64,000 nucleotides of DNA from Desulfovibrio sp. (GTDB lineage Bacteria; Desulfobacterota; Desulfovibrionia; Desulfovibrionales; Desulfovibrionaceae): contig JACQYS010000022.1 in NCBI GenBank assembly GCA_016208105.1, forward strand, positions 434,001-498,000, read 5' to 3'. A program made the position numbers and the translations under genes. Positions 19,439 to 27,930 of the stretch are shown piece by piece. Numbering within the stretch: position 1 is the stretch's first letter; the number at the start of each line of letters is the position of its first letter. The notes beneath the pieces are model-generated. The model was not told the DNA's origin. It did no database searches and saw only the letters and a list, made by a program, of their open reading frames with translations.

Positions 19439-20962
19439 CTAGAGGTCGCGGTTGATGGTGCCTTCCCAGGTGCTTACCTTGCCGACTCCGGATTCCTCGG
19501 GCGAGACCCATTTGGTGGTCACGGTCTTTACCCGGGTGTAGAAGCGCAGGCCTTCGCGGCCCAGGGTGTGCACCACGCCGAAGAAGGACTGCTTGTTGCC
19601 CGAGAAGGGGAAGAACGCCAGCGGCACGGGTATGCCCACGTTCACCCCCACCATGCCGCCGTGGGTCCGGCTTACGAATTCCCTGGCGTAGTGGCCGCTT
19701 CCGGTGAAGATGGATGACCCGTTCGCGAAGCGGTTCGCGTTCATGATGGCCAGGCCTTCCTCGAAATCCTTCACCCGTTTGACGCACACCACGGGCCCGA
19801 AGATCTCCTCGTCGCCGATGGTCATGTCCTTGGTCACATGGTCGAAGATGGTGGGGCCGACGTAGAAGCCGTTCTCAAGCCCCTTGGGAGCGCAGTTGCG
19901 CCCGTCCAGCACCAGCTTCGCACCTTCGGCCACGCCCTTGTCGATCCAGTCGGTCACGAACTTCTTCTGCCCGGCGCTGGCCAGGGGGCCGAGTTCCGTC
20001 TTCGGGTCGTAGGCGGCGCCCACCACCAGCTTTTTGCCCAGGGCCTGCAGGATGTCCACGAAACGGTCTGCCACCGATTCCTGTACGCACACCACCGGCA
20101 AGGCCATGCACCGCTGGCCGGCGCAGCCGAAAGCGGAGTTTACTATGCGCTTCGCGGACCATTCAAGGGGCGCGTCCTCGAGAAGCAGGGCGTGGTTCTT
20201 GGCTTCTGTCAGGCATTGCACCCGCTTGCCCGCCCCTGAGGCGGCCGCGTAGATCTTGAGGCCGACCGAGGTGGATCCCACGAAGGATACTCCGTCGATT
20301 TCCGGGTGGGACAAGAGGCCGGTCAGTTCGTTGCGGCTGCAGGTGACAAGGTTGACCACGCCCTTGGGCAGCCCTGCTTCGATGAGCAGCTCGAGAAGAC
20401 GCATGCCGGTCTGGGGGACCATGGTGGCGGCCTTCAAGACCATGGTGTTGCCTGCGGTGATGCACACCGGGATGAACCAGCCGAAGGGGATCATGGCCGG
20501 GAAGTTGTAGGGCGCTATGCCCAGAAAGACGCCCACCGGCTCGTAATAGAGGCTTATGTCGTGGCCTCGGGTGGCGTTCATCATGGTCGATCCCTGGATT
20601 TCCATGGGCACGGTCACCGCCACTTCGCAGGCTTCCACCACCTTGAACACGTCGCCCCGGGCCTCGTCGAGGTTCTTGCCCATTTCCGTGGCCAGGGTCG
20701 TGGCCAGTTCCTCGAAATGCTTGTTCACCAGCTCGCGGAAGCGGAATATGACCTGGGTGCGCACCGCGACCGGTGTCTGGGACCAGCCGGGAAAGGCCGC
20801 CCTGGCCGCCTGCACGGCGTTCTCCACTTCGGCCTGGGTGCAGATGGGGGCCTGGGCGATCACCTGCCCGGTACTGGGGTTCATTACCGGGGAATATGTG
20901 TCGCACAGCGAATCGTTCCATTCGTTGTAGGCGCAGTATTTCAGTTTCTTCGACGGGGACAT
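19439..20962 (-). CDS. mmsA: Methylmalonate-semialdehyde dehydrogenase-like CoA-acylating aldehyde dehydrogenase
   Basis: This 507-residue enzyme is of the MmsA/IolA branch of the aldehyde dehydrogenase superfamily. The branch oxidises (methyl)malonate semialdehyde with NAD and CoA to acyl-CoA and CO2. Diagnostic parts are the cofactor region APYNFPAMIPFGWFIPVC (about 150-167), SFVGSTSVG (about 226-234), catalytic Cys285 in GQRCMALPV, the segment EEIFGPVVCV and the C-terminal GREGLRFYTRVKTVTTKW. A perfect AGGAGG precedes ATG 20962. It is the last gene of a permease-GlcG-dehydrogenase operon, so its true substrate may be a semialdehyde from the imported acid. Related members act on other semialdehydes such as 3-sulfolactaldehyde, so substrate is not fixed by sequence alone. 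Confidence 0.85.
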   Translation of the reverse strand: MSPSKKLKYCAYNEWNDSLCDTYSPVMNPSTGQVIAQAPICTQAEVENAVQAARAAFPGWSQTPVAVRTQVIFRFRELVNKHFEELATTLATEMGKNLDEARGDVFKVVEACEVAVTVPMEIQGSTMMNATRGHDISLYYEPVGVFLGIAPYNFPAMIPFGWFIPVCITAGNTMVLKAATMVPQTGMRLLELLIEAGLPKGVVNLVTCSRNELTGLLSHPEIDGVSFVGSTSVGLKIYAAASGAGKRVQCLTEAKNHALLLEDAPLEWSAKRIVNSAFGCAGQRCMALPVVCVQESVADRFVDILQALGKKLVVGAAYDPKTELGPLASAGQKKFVTDWIDKGVAEGAKLVLDGRNCAPKGLENGFYVGPTIFDHVTKDMTIGDEEIFGPVVCVKRVKDFEEGLAIMNANRFANGSSIFTGSGHYAREFVSRTHGGMVGVNVGIPVPLAFFPFSGNKQSFFGVVHTLGREGLRFYTRVKTVTTKWVSPEESGVGKVSTWEGTINRDL

Positions 20963-20990
20963 TCAAACCTCCTGGGGAATATGTATGCGT

Positions 20991-21401
20991 TCAATATGAG
21001 AGGGCGTTCTGGGCCAGGTGATCCGCCAGGCCCTGGTCCTCGCTGGGCAGAAGTCCGCTTATACCCACTGCTCCTATAATCCCGCCCTCCTTGTCCTTTA
21101 CGGGTGATGCTCCCGGCAGGGCGGTGAGCAGAGGGTCGCAGAAGTAGCTGATGTCGACCTGCTCGTTTCGCAGCCTGGCCAGGAAGGCCTCGGTGGTGCT
21201 GCCCATGCGGGCCGCGCTGTAAGCCTTTTGCTGGGCGATGGAGATGGTGCGCAGGGGCGCCGCGTCCATCCTGAAGAAGGCCACGAGGTCTCCATGCCAG
21301 TCGCAGACGCTTATGCAGATGGGGCGGCCGAAATCCTTGTCGGCCTTTTCGACTCCCGCGTCCACCAGCTGTCTGGCCAAGTGTGCTGTCATGCTGGCCA
21401 T
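20991..21401 (-). CDS. GlcG/HbpS-family protein
   Basis: This 136-residue cytosolic protein is of the GlcG/HbpS (DUF336) family. Typical blocks are GRPICISVCDWHGDLVAFFR, SIAQQKAYSAARMG, the short glycine-rich PGASPVKD segment and IIGAVGISG with a following acidic stretch. Family members bind haem or cobalamin-like cofactors in some cases. They are often encoded with catabolic genes for glycolate, diols or hydroxy acids, but the exact role is unclear. The start has AAGGAG upstream. It lies 20 bp after the permease and 28 bp before the dehydrogenase, so all three are one operon. Confidence 0.85.
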   Translation of the reverse strand: MASMTAHLARQLVDAGVEKADKDFGRPICISVCDWHGDLVAFFRMDAAPLRTISIAQQKAYSAARMGSTTEAFLARLRNEQVDISYFCDPLLTALPGASPVKDKEGGIIGAVGISGLLPSEDQGLADHLAQNALSY

Positions 21402-21421
21402 TGTTCAAGTCTCCTTCGTTT

Positions 21422-22819
21422 TCAGGCTATGCCGAACACGGCGAAGAACGCCAGGGCGAGAACCACCATGAGGATCTTCAGGATGGTCAGCGCGAATATG
21501 TCCGGGTAGGACTGGCGGTGGGTCAGGCCGCACACGGCCAGCAGGGTGATGATGGCTCCGTTGTGGGGGCCGGTGTCCATGCCGCCCGAGGCGATGGCCG
21601 CCACCCGGTGCAGCACGTCCGGGGAGAGGTTCACGGAATTCGCCCAGTCCAGCCAGTATTTGCCGAACAGGTCCAGGGCGATGGACACGCCGCCAGAAGC
21701 CGATCCGGTGATGCCGCAGAGAATGTTGATGGTCACCGCTTCGGACACCAGGGGGTTGTTGCCCAGGGTGAGTCCCAGCACCGCGTCGGCGATGGTCTTG
21801 AAGCCGGGCAGGGCGGCGATGACGTTGCCGTAGCCCACCTCGGAGGCCACGTTCATGATGGCCAGGAGAGACCCGACGGCGCCGACGCTGATGGCCTTGC
21901 TAATGCCGCCCGAGGGCATGCGCCTGTAGCCGATGGCCGCGGTCAGGGAGATGCCGCAGACCAGGCCGATGATGAGCGACCAGGTGCTGATGACCCTCTT
22001 GATGTTCGGGGCCATGAGCGGGATCTTCATGGCGGCTATGGGTTCGAGCACCTTGGGGTCCCAGGTGATCATATTGTTGCCGATGTAGGTGATGGCCAGG
22101 ACCAGGATCAGGGGCAGGACGGATATCTGCCAGGAGGGCAGCTTCACGTCCTCCTTTATCTCGGGCTCGTTTATGGTGTGCTCCCCGTAGCCCTCGCCCC
22201 GGGCCAAGGCCTGGTTGGCCCGGTGGTGCAGCCACCACATGCCGGAACTGAACATGCAGATGGAGATGAAGATTCCCATCCACGGGCCGGCATAGACGCT
22301 GGTGCCCAGGAAGTTGGACGGAATGAGGTTCTGTATCTGCGGCGAACCGGGCAGGGCGTCCATGGTGAAGGTGAAGGCGCCCAAAAAAATGGCCGAGGGC
22401 AAGAGCTTCTTGGGGATGCCCGCTTCCTTGTACAGGGCCGCGGCGAACGGATACACCGCGAAGACCACCACGAACATGCTCACGCCGCCGTAGGTGAGAA
22501 TGGCCGCGGCCAGCACCGTGGAGAGCATGACGTGCTTTGGCCCGAGCGATTCGAATATCTTGTGGGCCACGGATTTGGCCATGCCGCTTTCTTCCATGAT
22601 CTTTCCGAAGACCGCGCCCAGCATGAACACCGGGAAGAAGTTCTTCACGTAGGTGACAGCTTTGGCCATGAAGAGTTCGGTGTAGGTGGGCATGATGGGC
22701 AGGCCCTGCATCACCGCTGCGGCCACAGCGAGGATCGGGGCGAAGAAAATGACGGAATACCCTCGGTACGCCACGATGATCAGCAAGACCAACGTTCCGA
22801 TGATTCCAATTACTTCCAT
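21422..22819 (-). CDS. GntP-family organic-acid permease
   Basis: This is a 465-residue inner-membrane permease with about 12 hydrophobic segments. GntP-type features are FMLGAVFGKIMEESGMAKSV, LTYGGVSMFVVVFAVYPFA and the late TGSASGGVSIALD and MDTGPHNGAIITLL segments. The family imports gluconate, glycerate, hydroxybutyrate and similar acids with protons; the exact substrate cannot be read. ATG 22819 is strongly supported by GGAGGAAG at the right spacing, and the much longer upstream reading is noncoding leader. A sigma-54 promoter lies about 100 bp upstream. It heads an operon with GlcG/HbpS and the MmsA-like dehydrogenase. Confidence 0.88.
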   Translation of the reverse strand: MEVIGIIGTLVLLIIVAYRGYSVIFFAPILAVAAAVMQGLPIMPTYTELFMAKAVTYVKNFFPVFMLGAVFGKIMEESGMAKSVAHKIFESLGPKHVMLSTVLAAAILTYGGVSMFVVVFAVYPFAAALYKEAGIPKKLLPSAIFLGAFTFTMDALPGSPQIQNLIPSNFLGTSVYAGPWMGIFISICMFSSGMWWLHHRANQALARGEGYGEHTINEPEIKEDVKLPSWQISVLPLILVLAITYIGNNMITWDPKVLEPIAAMKIPLMAPNIKRVISTWSLIIGLVCGISLTAAIGYRRMPSGGISKAISVGAVGSLLAIMNVASEVGYGNVIAALPGFKTIADAVLGLTLGNNPLVSEAVTINILCGITGSASGGVSIALDLFGKYWLDWANSVNLSPDVLHRVAAIASGGMDTGPHNGAIITLLAVCGLTHRQSYPDIFALTILKILMVVLALAFFAVFGIA

Positions 22820-22919
22820 AAGCCTTCCTCCAGGTCTGTTGAGAGTGCCTTGAGAGTATCCGCTGCAAAACGCTGGCTGACCGCAAAGAAAAACGGAGCC
22901 TGCAGTCGAACGGCCAAGA

Positions 22920-22934
22920 GCAAGCGTTGTTCCA
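22920..22934 (-). promoter_or_regulatory. Sigma-54 promoter of the GntP-GlcG-MmsA operon
   Basis: The minus strand reads TGGAACAACGCTTGC, which fits the -24/-12 consensus TGGCACG-N4-TTGC with two mismatches and exact GG-N10-GC spacing. The start point would be near 22908, giving a leader of about 90 nt. A sigma-54 activator gene lies directly upstream on the same strand, which supports the call. Confidence 0.75.
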
Positions 22935-23026
22935 TTCTTAAAGGATGGGGCTAGAGGACGTGTTAAGGCGCGCCAACCATGGCCAGAGGGGAAAGCGAAA
23001 CGGACAAGAATGAAATGGCCTGCTGT

Positions 23027-23066
23027 ACAAAAAATGTGCACCTTGACGAAGGTGCACATTTTTTGT
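23027..23066 (-). terminator. Perfect 18-bp hairpin terminator after the sigma-54 activator gene
   Basis: ACAAAAAATGTGCACCTT and AAGGTGCACATTTTTTGT pair perfectly around a 4-nt loop. The A and T tracts make it a terminator for either strand. It lies 27 bp beyond the stop of the activator gene. Its GC-rich core TGTGCACCTT / AAGGTGCACA is also 95 bp upstream of the sigma-54 promoter, so a second role as an activator site is possible. Confidence 0.8.
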
Positions 23067-23092
23067 GGACAATTATTGTGCAGACACTGTGA

Positions 23093-25087
23093 TTAGTTGC
23101 TGTATTCCTTGAGCTTGTTGCGAAGAGTGTTGCGATGAATGCCGAGCAGGCTCGCAGCCAGCACATGATTGTTGCCCGTGAGGCGCAGGGCTTCGGCAAT
23201 GGCCTCCTGCTCAATGTTTTTCAACGGCCTGATGCCTGAGAGTCCGGCGCCAGGCTCGGCTTCCGGCTGGCTGGCGCTTGCGGAAGCTGAAAAGCAGGAT
23301 GCGGATTTCCCCATCTGGAAGCAGATGGTGTCCAGGTGGCCAGTGGTCAGGACCGGCGCGTCCCTGGCGATGAGGATGGAGCGTTCCAGTATGTTGCCCA
23401 GCTCCCGGACGTTTCCCGGCCATTCGTGGTGCATGAGGGCTGCCAGGAAGTCTTGCGAGAGTTCCTTTTTCCCCTGCCCCAGCTTGCGGCAGACCATGTC
23501 CGCTATGTGTCTGGCCAGCAGCGGGATGTCGCCCGTGCGTTCGCGAAGGGGGGGGATGTCCAGGATGATGGTGTTGATGCGGTAGTAGAGGTCCAGGCGG
23601 ATGAGCCCCTGCTTCACCAGGTCGCCCACGTTCTTGCTGCTGGCGGCCAGAATGCGCACATTCACGGGCATAACCGTGTTGCCCCCCACGCGGGTGATCT
23701 TGTTTTCCTCAAGCACGCGCAGGAGCTTGATCTGCATCTCCTGGGGCATGCTGTCTATCTCGTCTAAGAAGATGGTCCCGCCGTCGGCTAGTTCGAATTT
23801 CCCCGGCATGCCGCCTTTTTTCGCACCGGAGAAGGCCCCTTCGTTGTAGCCGAAGAATTCGCTCTCCATGAGTTCGGAGGGGATGGCGCTGCAGTTGATG
23901 CCGATGAAGGGGCCGTCGCGGAGGTCGCTGGCGTTGTGGATGGCCTGGGCGAAGAGCTCTTTGCCGGTGCCGCTTTCTCCCTGGATCAGGACCCGGGCGT
24001 TGGTTGGCGCCACGCTGCCCGCCAGTTCCACCGCGCGCCGTATTCTCTCGTTGTTTCCCAGGATGTCCTCGAAGGTGAATGTGGCGTAGGCGCCCACCAT
24101 GCGGTGGACCAGGCGGTGGATGTCCTTTTTCTCCTTGGTGATGATGAGCTTGCCGATGGGCTCGTTCTCTTCGTTGTAGACGGCCTGCGTATTGACGAGA
24201 AGTGTGTTGTATTTGTCGTTCTTTTTTATGGAGATGCTTTTCTCGAAGAGCCTGTTGTCCTTGTCGAGCAGTTTGGTCAGAGGCGGGGACGAGAACAGCA
24301 CCTCTGTAACCGGCTGCCCGAGCAGCTTGTCAGACGGGGACGACGTGTACTGCGCAAGTATCTTGTTGATTTGCTTGACGTTCTGCTTGTTGTCCAACAC
24401 GGCCAACCCGTATTCGGAGCTGTCGATGCAGTTTTGCAGGTAGGTGTTTGTGGAGCGAAGTCCCAGGGCCTGTTCAAGGGCCTTGGCCATGGCGATCACG
24501 ATGCCCAGGGTGTGTTTGTGGATCAGGCGGTAGTCTCCGCTCAAGTTCAGGACGCCGATAAGCTCGCCTGAGTCGTCGCAGATTGGGGCGGAGGAGCAGG
24601 TCCAGTCGTGGTAGAAGGCGCAGTAGTGTTCCGCGCTGAAAATCTGCACGGGCTGTTTGCTTATAAGGCTCAAGGCGATGCCGGTGGTCCCGGCGTGGTG
24701 TTCGTTGCGCACTGCCCCGGGCCGGATGAAACCCTTGTCCGCGGATTCGAGCAGGTCCGGGTCTCCCACGGCGTGCAGAACATGCCCCTGCCTGCTGGCC
24801 AAAAGGCCGATGAAGTGGGTTTCGTCAACAACCTTGCCCAGGATGTCCATGTAGGGCTTGGCCAGGGAGATGAGCGCGGCGTTGGAGCGCAGGAGGGCGT
24901 CCAGGTGGTCCTGGTCGGTGATGCAGCAATCGCTGGCGCTCATGTAGGGGTTGAGGTTCTGGGCCCGGCAGCGCTTCCAGGATTCGAGGATGACAGGGCG
25001 GATGACAGTGGCGTCGCATTCCCCGGTATCCACAAAACGCTGCCATTCCCGAAAGTATGACTTCCGAGCGATATCGCAAGGATACAT
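23093..25087 (-). CDS. Sigma-54-dependent transcriptional activator (AcoR-like)
   Basis: This 664-residue enhancer-binding protein has an N-terminal GAF-type sensor region (about 60-225, including HYCAFYHDWTCSSAPICDD) and a PAS-like segment (about 230-320). The AAA+ domain carries Walker A GESGTGKELFAQAIHN, the sigma-54 contact loop as GAFSGA (usually GAFTGA), Walker B GGTIFLDEIDSM and the arginine-finger region. The C-terminus is a Fis-type HTH (ALRLTGNNHVLAASLLGIHR). AAGGAGGAG precedes ATG 25087. Domain order matches AcoR/DhaR-type regulators of carbon use. A sigma-54 promoter for the permease operon lies just downstream, so that operon is its likely target. The inducer is unknown. Confidence 0.9.
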   Translation of the reverse strand: MYPCDIARKSYFREWQRFVDTGECDATVIRPVILESWKRCRAQNLNPYMSASDCCITDQDHLDALLRSNAALISLAKPYMDILGKVVDETHFIGLLASRQGHVLHAVGDPDLLESADKGFIRPGAVRNEHHAGTTGIALSLISKQPVQIFSAEHYCAFYHDWTCSSAPICDDSGELIGVLNLSGDYRLIHKHTLGIVIAMAKALEQALGLRSTNTYLQNCIDSSEYGLAVLDNKQNVKQINKILAQYTSSPSDKLLGQPVTEVLFSSPPLTKLLDKDNRLFEKSISIKKNDKYNTLLVNTQAVYNEENEPIGKLIITKEKKDIHRLVHRMVGAYATFTFEDILGNNERIRRAVELAGSVAPTNARVLIQGESGTGKELFAQAIHNASDLRDGPFIGINCSAIPSELMESEFFGYNEGAFSGAKKGGMPGKFELADGGTIFLDEIDSMPQEMQIKLLRVLEENKITRVGGNTVMPVNVRILAASSKNVGDLVKQGLIRLDLYYRINTIILDIPPLRERTGDIPLLARHIADMVCRKLGQGKKELSQDFLAALMHHEWPGNVRELGNILERSILIARDAPVLTTGHLDTICFQMGKSASCFSASASASQPEAEPGAGLSGIRPLKNIEQEAIAEALRLTGNNHVLAASLLGIHRNTLRNKLKEYSN

Positions 25088-25314
25088 GGAGAACTCCTCC
25101 TTGGTGGAACAACCCTCGGGGGCGATTTCAAATTGAGCATAGCCTCAGCCCAGCCGGGTCGTCCAGGCTGGAGAGTGCGCAGCCTCCAGAGTGTTCCCGA
25201 ATCGCCATCCACGATCCATGCCATCAAGAACGCGCTGCGGGCATGAGGGCCTGAGGGGCACCCTGCCGGCAGCGCGTTTGTCTGTTAAGTTAACCTGTCA
25301 AAAAGCGAGTATGA

Positions 25315-25842
25315 TCAATTCCAGGTGCGGAACTCGTTCGGATCAAGTTCGTTGAGAATCATGGTCAGTTCAGAGTCTGGAAGCGAGTCCTTGGTCTGTT
25401 CGCTCCAAAAGGCGTTCAGTTCCTGGTTTGCCAAATTGCGCGGGTCAGGCTCGCTCAAAAATACGTTCAAAAGATGGGGGGCGAGTTTGTCCGGACCAAT
25501 TTCCAATGGAAGCACGTCCAGAAGATAGTCTGACAGTTTGGCTGAACCATATCCTCCCTGGCGTGCCTTCGGATCCTGGCCGTCTGGTTCAACCGATTCC
25601 GGCTCTTTCAGGAGAACGCTCCGCTCCGGGGCTGAGAGCGTGCCCTGGCCAGGTTCAGTCATCAGCATGTTCATCTCTTCGTCCGTCAGCTTGTCCGGCA
25701 AGGGCTCGCTGTCAGGGACGGAGAACATGGCTTGAGATGTGATCTCGTCGACCGCGAAGGGGAGCATTGCCCGTCTCGCTTCATCGACGAGATGGGGCGG
25801 GACCAGGAAACGCATTTCAACTACGTATATTGCTTTCCGCAT
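25315..25842 (-). CDS. Unknown protein with a seven-unit 17-residue tandem repeat array
   Basis: The 175-residue product has no recognised family. Residues 1-51 form a head with MRFLVPPHLVDEARRAM. Residues 52-170 are seven contiguous units of exactly 17 residues with pattern L-x-x-x-x-L-[ND]-x-[LF]-[LW]-x-E-x-D-P-x-x: LTDEEMNMLMTEPGQGT, LSAPERSVLLKEPESVE, a degenerate unit, LSDYLLDVLPLEIGPDK, LAPHLLNVFLSEPDPRN, LANQELNAFWSEQTKDS and LPDSELTMILNELDPNE. A 5-residue tail ends the protein. The repeats are acidic and should be short amphipathic helices. There is no signal peptide or membrane helix. GAGGG precedes ATG 25842. The gene at 26020-26211 encodes a similar head with one repeat unit. The function is unknown. 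Confidence 0.7.
   Translation of the reverse strand: MRKAIYVVEMRFLVPPHLVDEARRAMLPFAVDEITSQAMFSVPDSEPLPDKLTDEEMNMLMTEPGQGTLSAPERSVLLKEPESVEPDGQDPKARQGGYGSAKLSDYLLDVLPLEIGPDKLAPHLLNVFLSEPDPRNLANQELNAFWSEQTKDSLPDSELTMILNELDPNEFRTWN
25333..25689 (-). repeat. 51-bp-periodic coding repeat array (seven units)
   Basis: Seven in-frame 51-bp units encode 17-residue repeats inside the gene at 25315-25842. The third unit has lost the consensus but keeps the length, which suggests old duplication followed by divergence rather than recent slippage. Confidence 0.75.
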
Positions 25843-26019
25843 GGTTTATCCCTCACAGCTGACGGCTGTTTTGGTTGGCAACGAAACGGAAACAGCTTTC
25901 AGGTAAAATCCCATAAACTCCCAGGCATTAGAGTTGGTTCGCTATAGTCCTTTCTAGATAGTATTCATTCTTTGTTGGAAGTCTATACCGTGCCGGCGCA
26001 TCCCGCCAATCGTGAACGC

Positions 26020-26211
26020 TTATTCGCTCAGGAGAAGGTCCAGCTCCTGGTTCGTCAACCTGCTTGGGTTTGTTTTTCTTTCCGGGGCGGGGCAATTTAC
26101 GTAAGGCGTGATCTCCTTGACCGTTAGCGCCGATATCGCCTGCCTGGCCGCGGTAGCCAAGTGGGACGGAACCAGGAAGCGCATCTCCACATCGTGTTCG
26201 GTTTCTTTCAT
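26020..26211 (-). CDS. Short paralogue of the 17-residue-repeat protein
   Basis: This 63-residue protein starts at ATG 26211, preceded by AGAGGAA. Its head VEMRFLVPSHLATAARQAIS followed by VKEIT matches the head of the upstream-strand neighbour (VEMRFLVPPHLVDEARRAM, VDEIT). It ends in a single repeat-like unit LTNQELDLLLSE. An internal segment YVNCPAPERKTNPS has the only Cys. The two genes are about 180 bp apart on the same strand with no obvious operon, so they may be regulated separately. The small size and acidic L-T-x-x-E-L-D ending also resemble leader peptides of modified-peptide systems, but no maturation enzyme is nearby. Confidence 0.6.
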   Translation of the reverse strand: MKETEHDVEMRFLVPSHLATAARQAISALTVKEITPYVNCPAPERKTNPSRLTNQELDLLLSE

Positions 26212-26271
26212 GAATATTTCCTCTCGGCCGGGGTTGAGTGCGCGTGCCGATTCATACCCCGAAACAAACAT

Positions 26272-27060
26272 GACAATAGCGACGTGACGACGGGTATGGT
26301 TCCTGAACTCAATTGTTAAAACGTTACAATATGCATATTGAGTGCCATGTTATTGATGTTGGGCGTTTACATTTCATACATAAAATACTTGTACGTTTGG
26401 TTAGTAGCAGTGATTATTATTTGTATGGCTATAAATGTGCAAGATGAATCTTTTTTAATGCTATGCTTGTGTGGCATGGCAGAGTGTCATCCCCAAGAGA
26501 GAGGCCAGGTGTTGGAGACACGTTACACAGTTTTCTCCGATGGCTTGGGAGCAGGCCTTCAGGCGCTGTGTCCCAAGGGCTTATCGGATTAATTTCAGTC
26601 AACTTATGGCCCGAGGGTGAATAATCGAAAGAAGAGAGGCGAAGGCATTGGGTGGCAAGAGCCTGTCTGTAGAGCCTGCGAACGTCCGGGAAAATTCCAG
26701 AAAGTGAGCGGCCGGCGTATGGTTTTTGGGAAGCATGTAACTTTTCCTGCCAAATCAGGGTCAAAGGAATAGCCATGGCCTTTTTCCGGTGAGTACCCCT
26801 GACGCTTGCCCGATGCAGCCATGGTCGCCCGGCGGAGTGGGGAGGGGATTTCCCCTCCGCCGGGCGCTTCTTAGCCGGACGCCTCGGGCGAAGAGAGTGA
26901 AGATCCCTCGGTTTTTCGTGCAATCCCCATTTTCCTGGCACCGCGGTGCGCGATATGGGGTGTCTATACGGGCTGTAATACTCATTTTAGGCGGGGTTGC
27001 AGCTCATCACATCAAGCCGTACCTGCCGTGCTGTGGCCTGGCGGTGGCTCTGGGGGCAGC
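26272..27060. other. Long intergenic region, no convincing gene
   Basis: The first 200 bp are AT-rich and contain a short hydrophobic frame beginning near 26347 (MLLMLGVYISYIKYLYVW) without a clear ribosome binding site. I judge it doubtful. A strong hairpin lies at 26826-26866. The rest shows no gene-like reading on either strand. Confidence 0.4.
26826..26866. terminator. GC-rich hairpin, possible terminator
   Basis: CGCCCGGCGGAG and CTCCGCCGGGCG form a 12-bp stem, with GGGGA / TCCCC pairing inside the loop. It is followed by CTTCTT on the plus strand, a weak U-tract. The gene it would terminate is unclear. Confidence 0.45.
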
Positions 27061-27810
27061 ATGAGCGGCCATGACCCATTCCCGGCCTTGCTGGGAGTGT
27101 ATTCCCTGCGCAAGCTGAGCGAGATCGGTTCCGGCAGTACCCTGGTGGATCACAAAAACGTGACCTATTGGTACGTCCGGCAATTGTCCGACACGCGCCT
27201 TGAGGTGCAGCCGCTCACCGACCAGGGAGTTCCCTCGGGCATTCTCAAATCCGTTGACGTCAAGGATTTCATCAAATCATACACTCCTGAGCCTCTCTAC
27301 TACACGGATCACCGTGTTCCTCTGGTGGCTGGTCTGGCCCGCAAGATTCTGGACGGGGACGATACCGTGTCCCTGGGGAGCCTGGACGTCAAAGAATTCA
27401 GTGCGCTCAAGGCGCTCCTGGTGGATCAGGTTGATTTTCCCGCCCATTCCGATCCCGGCTATGATCTTGCCCATAAAAGGGTGATGGCCAGCATTAAAAA
27501 GATCCTCGGCTTGCTCATGTGCCGGTGCGAGATGTCCAGGGACGAACATCGCAACCGTTTCAACAGCTTTGGCGTTTCATTGCGCAAGGACGGCCATCTG
27601 GACGAGTCCATCGGGTTTTTCTCAAAAGCCTTGGAGCTTGAGAAGAACGATGAGAACATCTACTTCAACATGGCCAGGGTGTATTTCGACAAGGGAGACC
27701 TTGAAAGCTGCACCCGGGTTCTGGAGCAGGCCTTGATCCTGAATCCGGATTTCAAGGAAGCCGGCCAGTTCGTCCGATACGTCGGAAAAAGAGACTTCTC
27801 CCGGCGTTGA
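27061..27810 (+). CDS. TPR-containing protein
   Basis: This 249-residue cytosolic protein has two or three tetratricopeptide repeats at the C-terminal end (about 160-240: NSFGVSLRKDGHLDESIGFF, NIYFNMARVYFDKGDLESC, ALILNPDF). The N-terminal part (YSLRKLSEIGSGSTLVDHKN) has no recognised domain. It resembles the C-terminal half of the REC-like/TPR protein at 59967. TPRs mediate protein contacts. The start at ATG 27061 follows GGGGG. It precedes the LytS-type kinase gene but is separated from it by a terminator, so it is probably its own unit. Confidence 0.7.
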   Translation: MSGHDPFPALLGVYSLRKLSEIGSGSTLVDHKNVTYWYVRQLSDTRLEVQPLTDQGVPSGILKSVDVKDFIKSYTPEPLYYTDHRVPLVAGLARKILDGDDTVSLGSLDVKEFSALKALLVDQVDFPAHSDPGYDLAHKRVMASIKKILGLLMCRCEMSRDEHRNRFNSFGVSLRKDGHLDESIGFFSKALELEKNDENIYFNMARVYFDKGDLESCTRVLEQALILNPDFKEAGQFVRYVGKRDFSRR

Positions 27811-27881
27811 CGCGCCAGGCGCCGTCTCGGACGGCTTCTCACCATTCCCATGCGCCCTTGATCGTGGTAGGAGTGAACTCG

Positions 27882-27908
27882 TCAGCCGTTTCGGCTGAGC
27901 GCTTTTCA
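27882..27908 (+). terminator. Rho-independent terminator
   Basis: TCAGCCG and CGGCTGA pair around a TTT loop, followed by GCGCTTTTCATT. It ends the TPR gene transcript just before the kinase gene at 27931. Confidence 0.65.
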
Positions 27909-27930
27909 TTCTGACCGGCCAAGGCCCGCC

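Noticed and set aside
21383-22954. Long plus-strand frame opposite the GntP permease
   Set aside because: It is Gly/His/Asp-rich, has no motif, and is the mirror of a clear membrane protein.
26338-26592. Hydrophobic 84-residue frame in an intergenic region
   Set aside because: The start is weak, no Shine-Dalgarno sequence is seen, and its second half reads as noncoding sequence.
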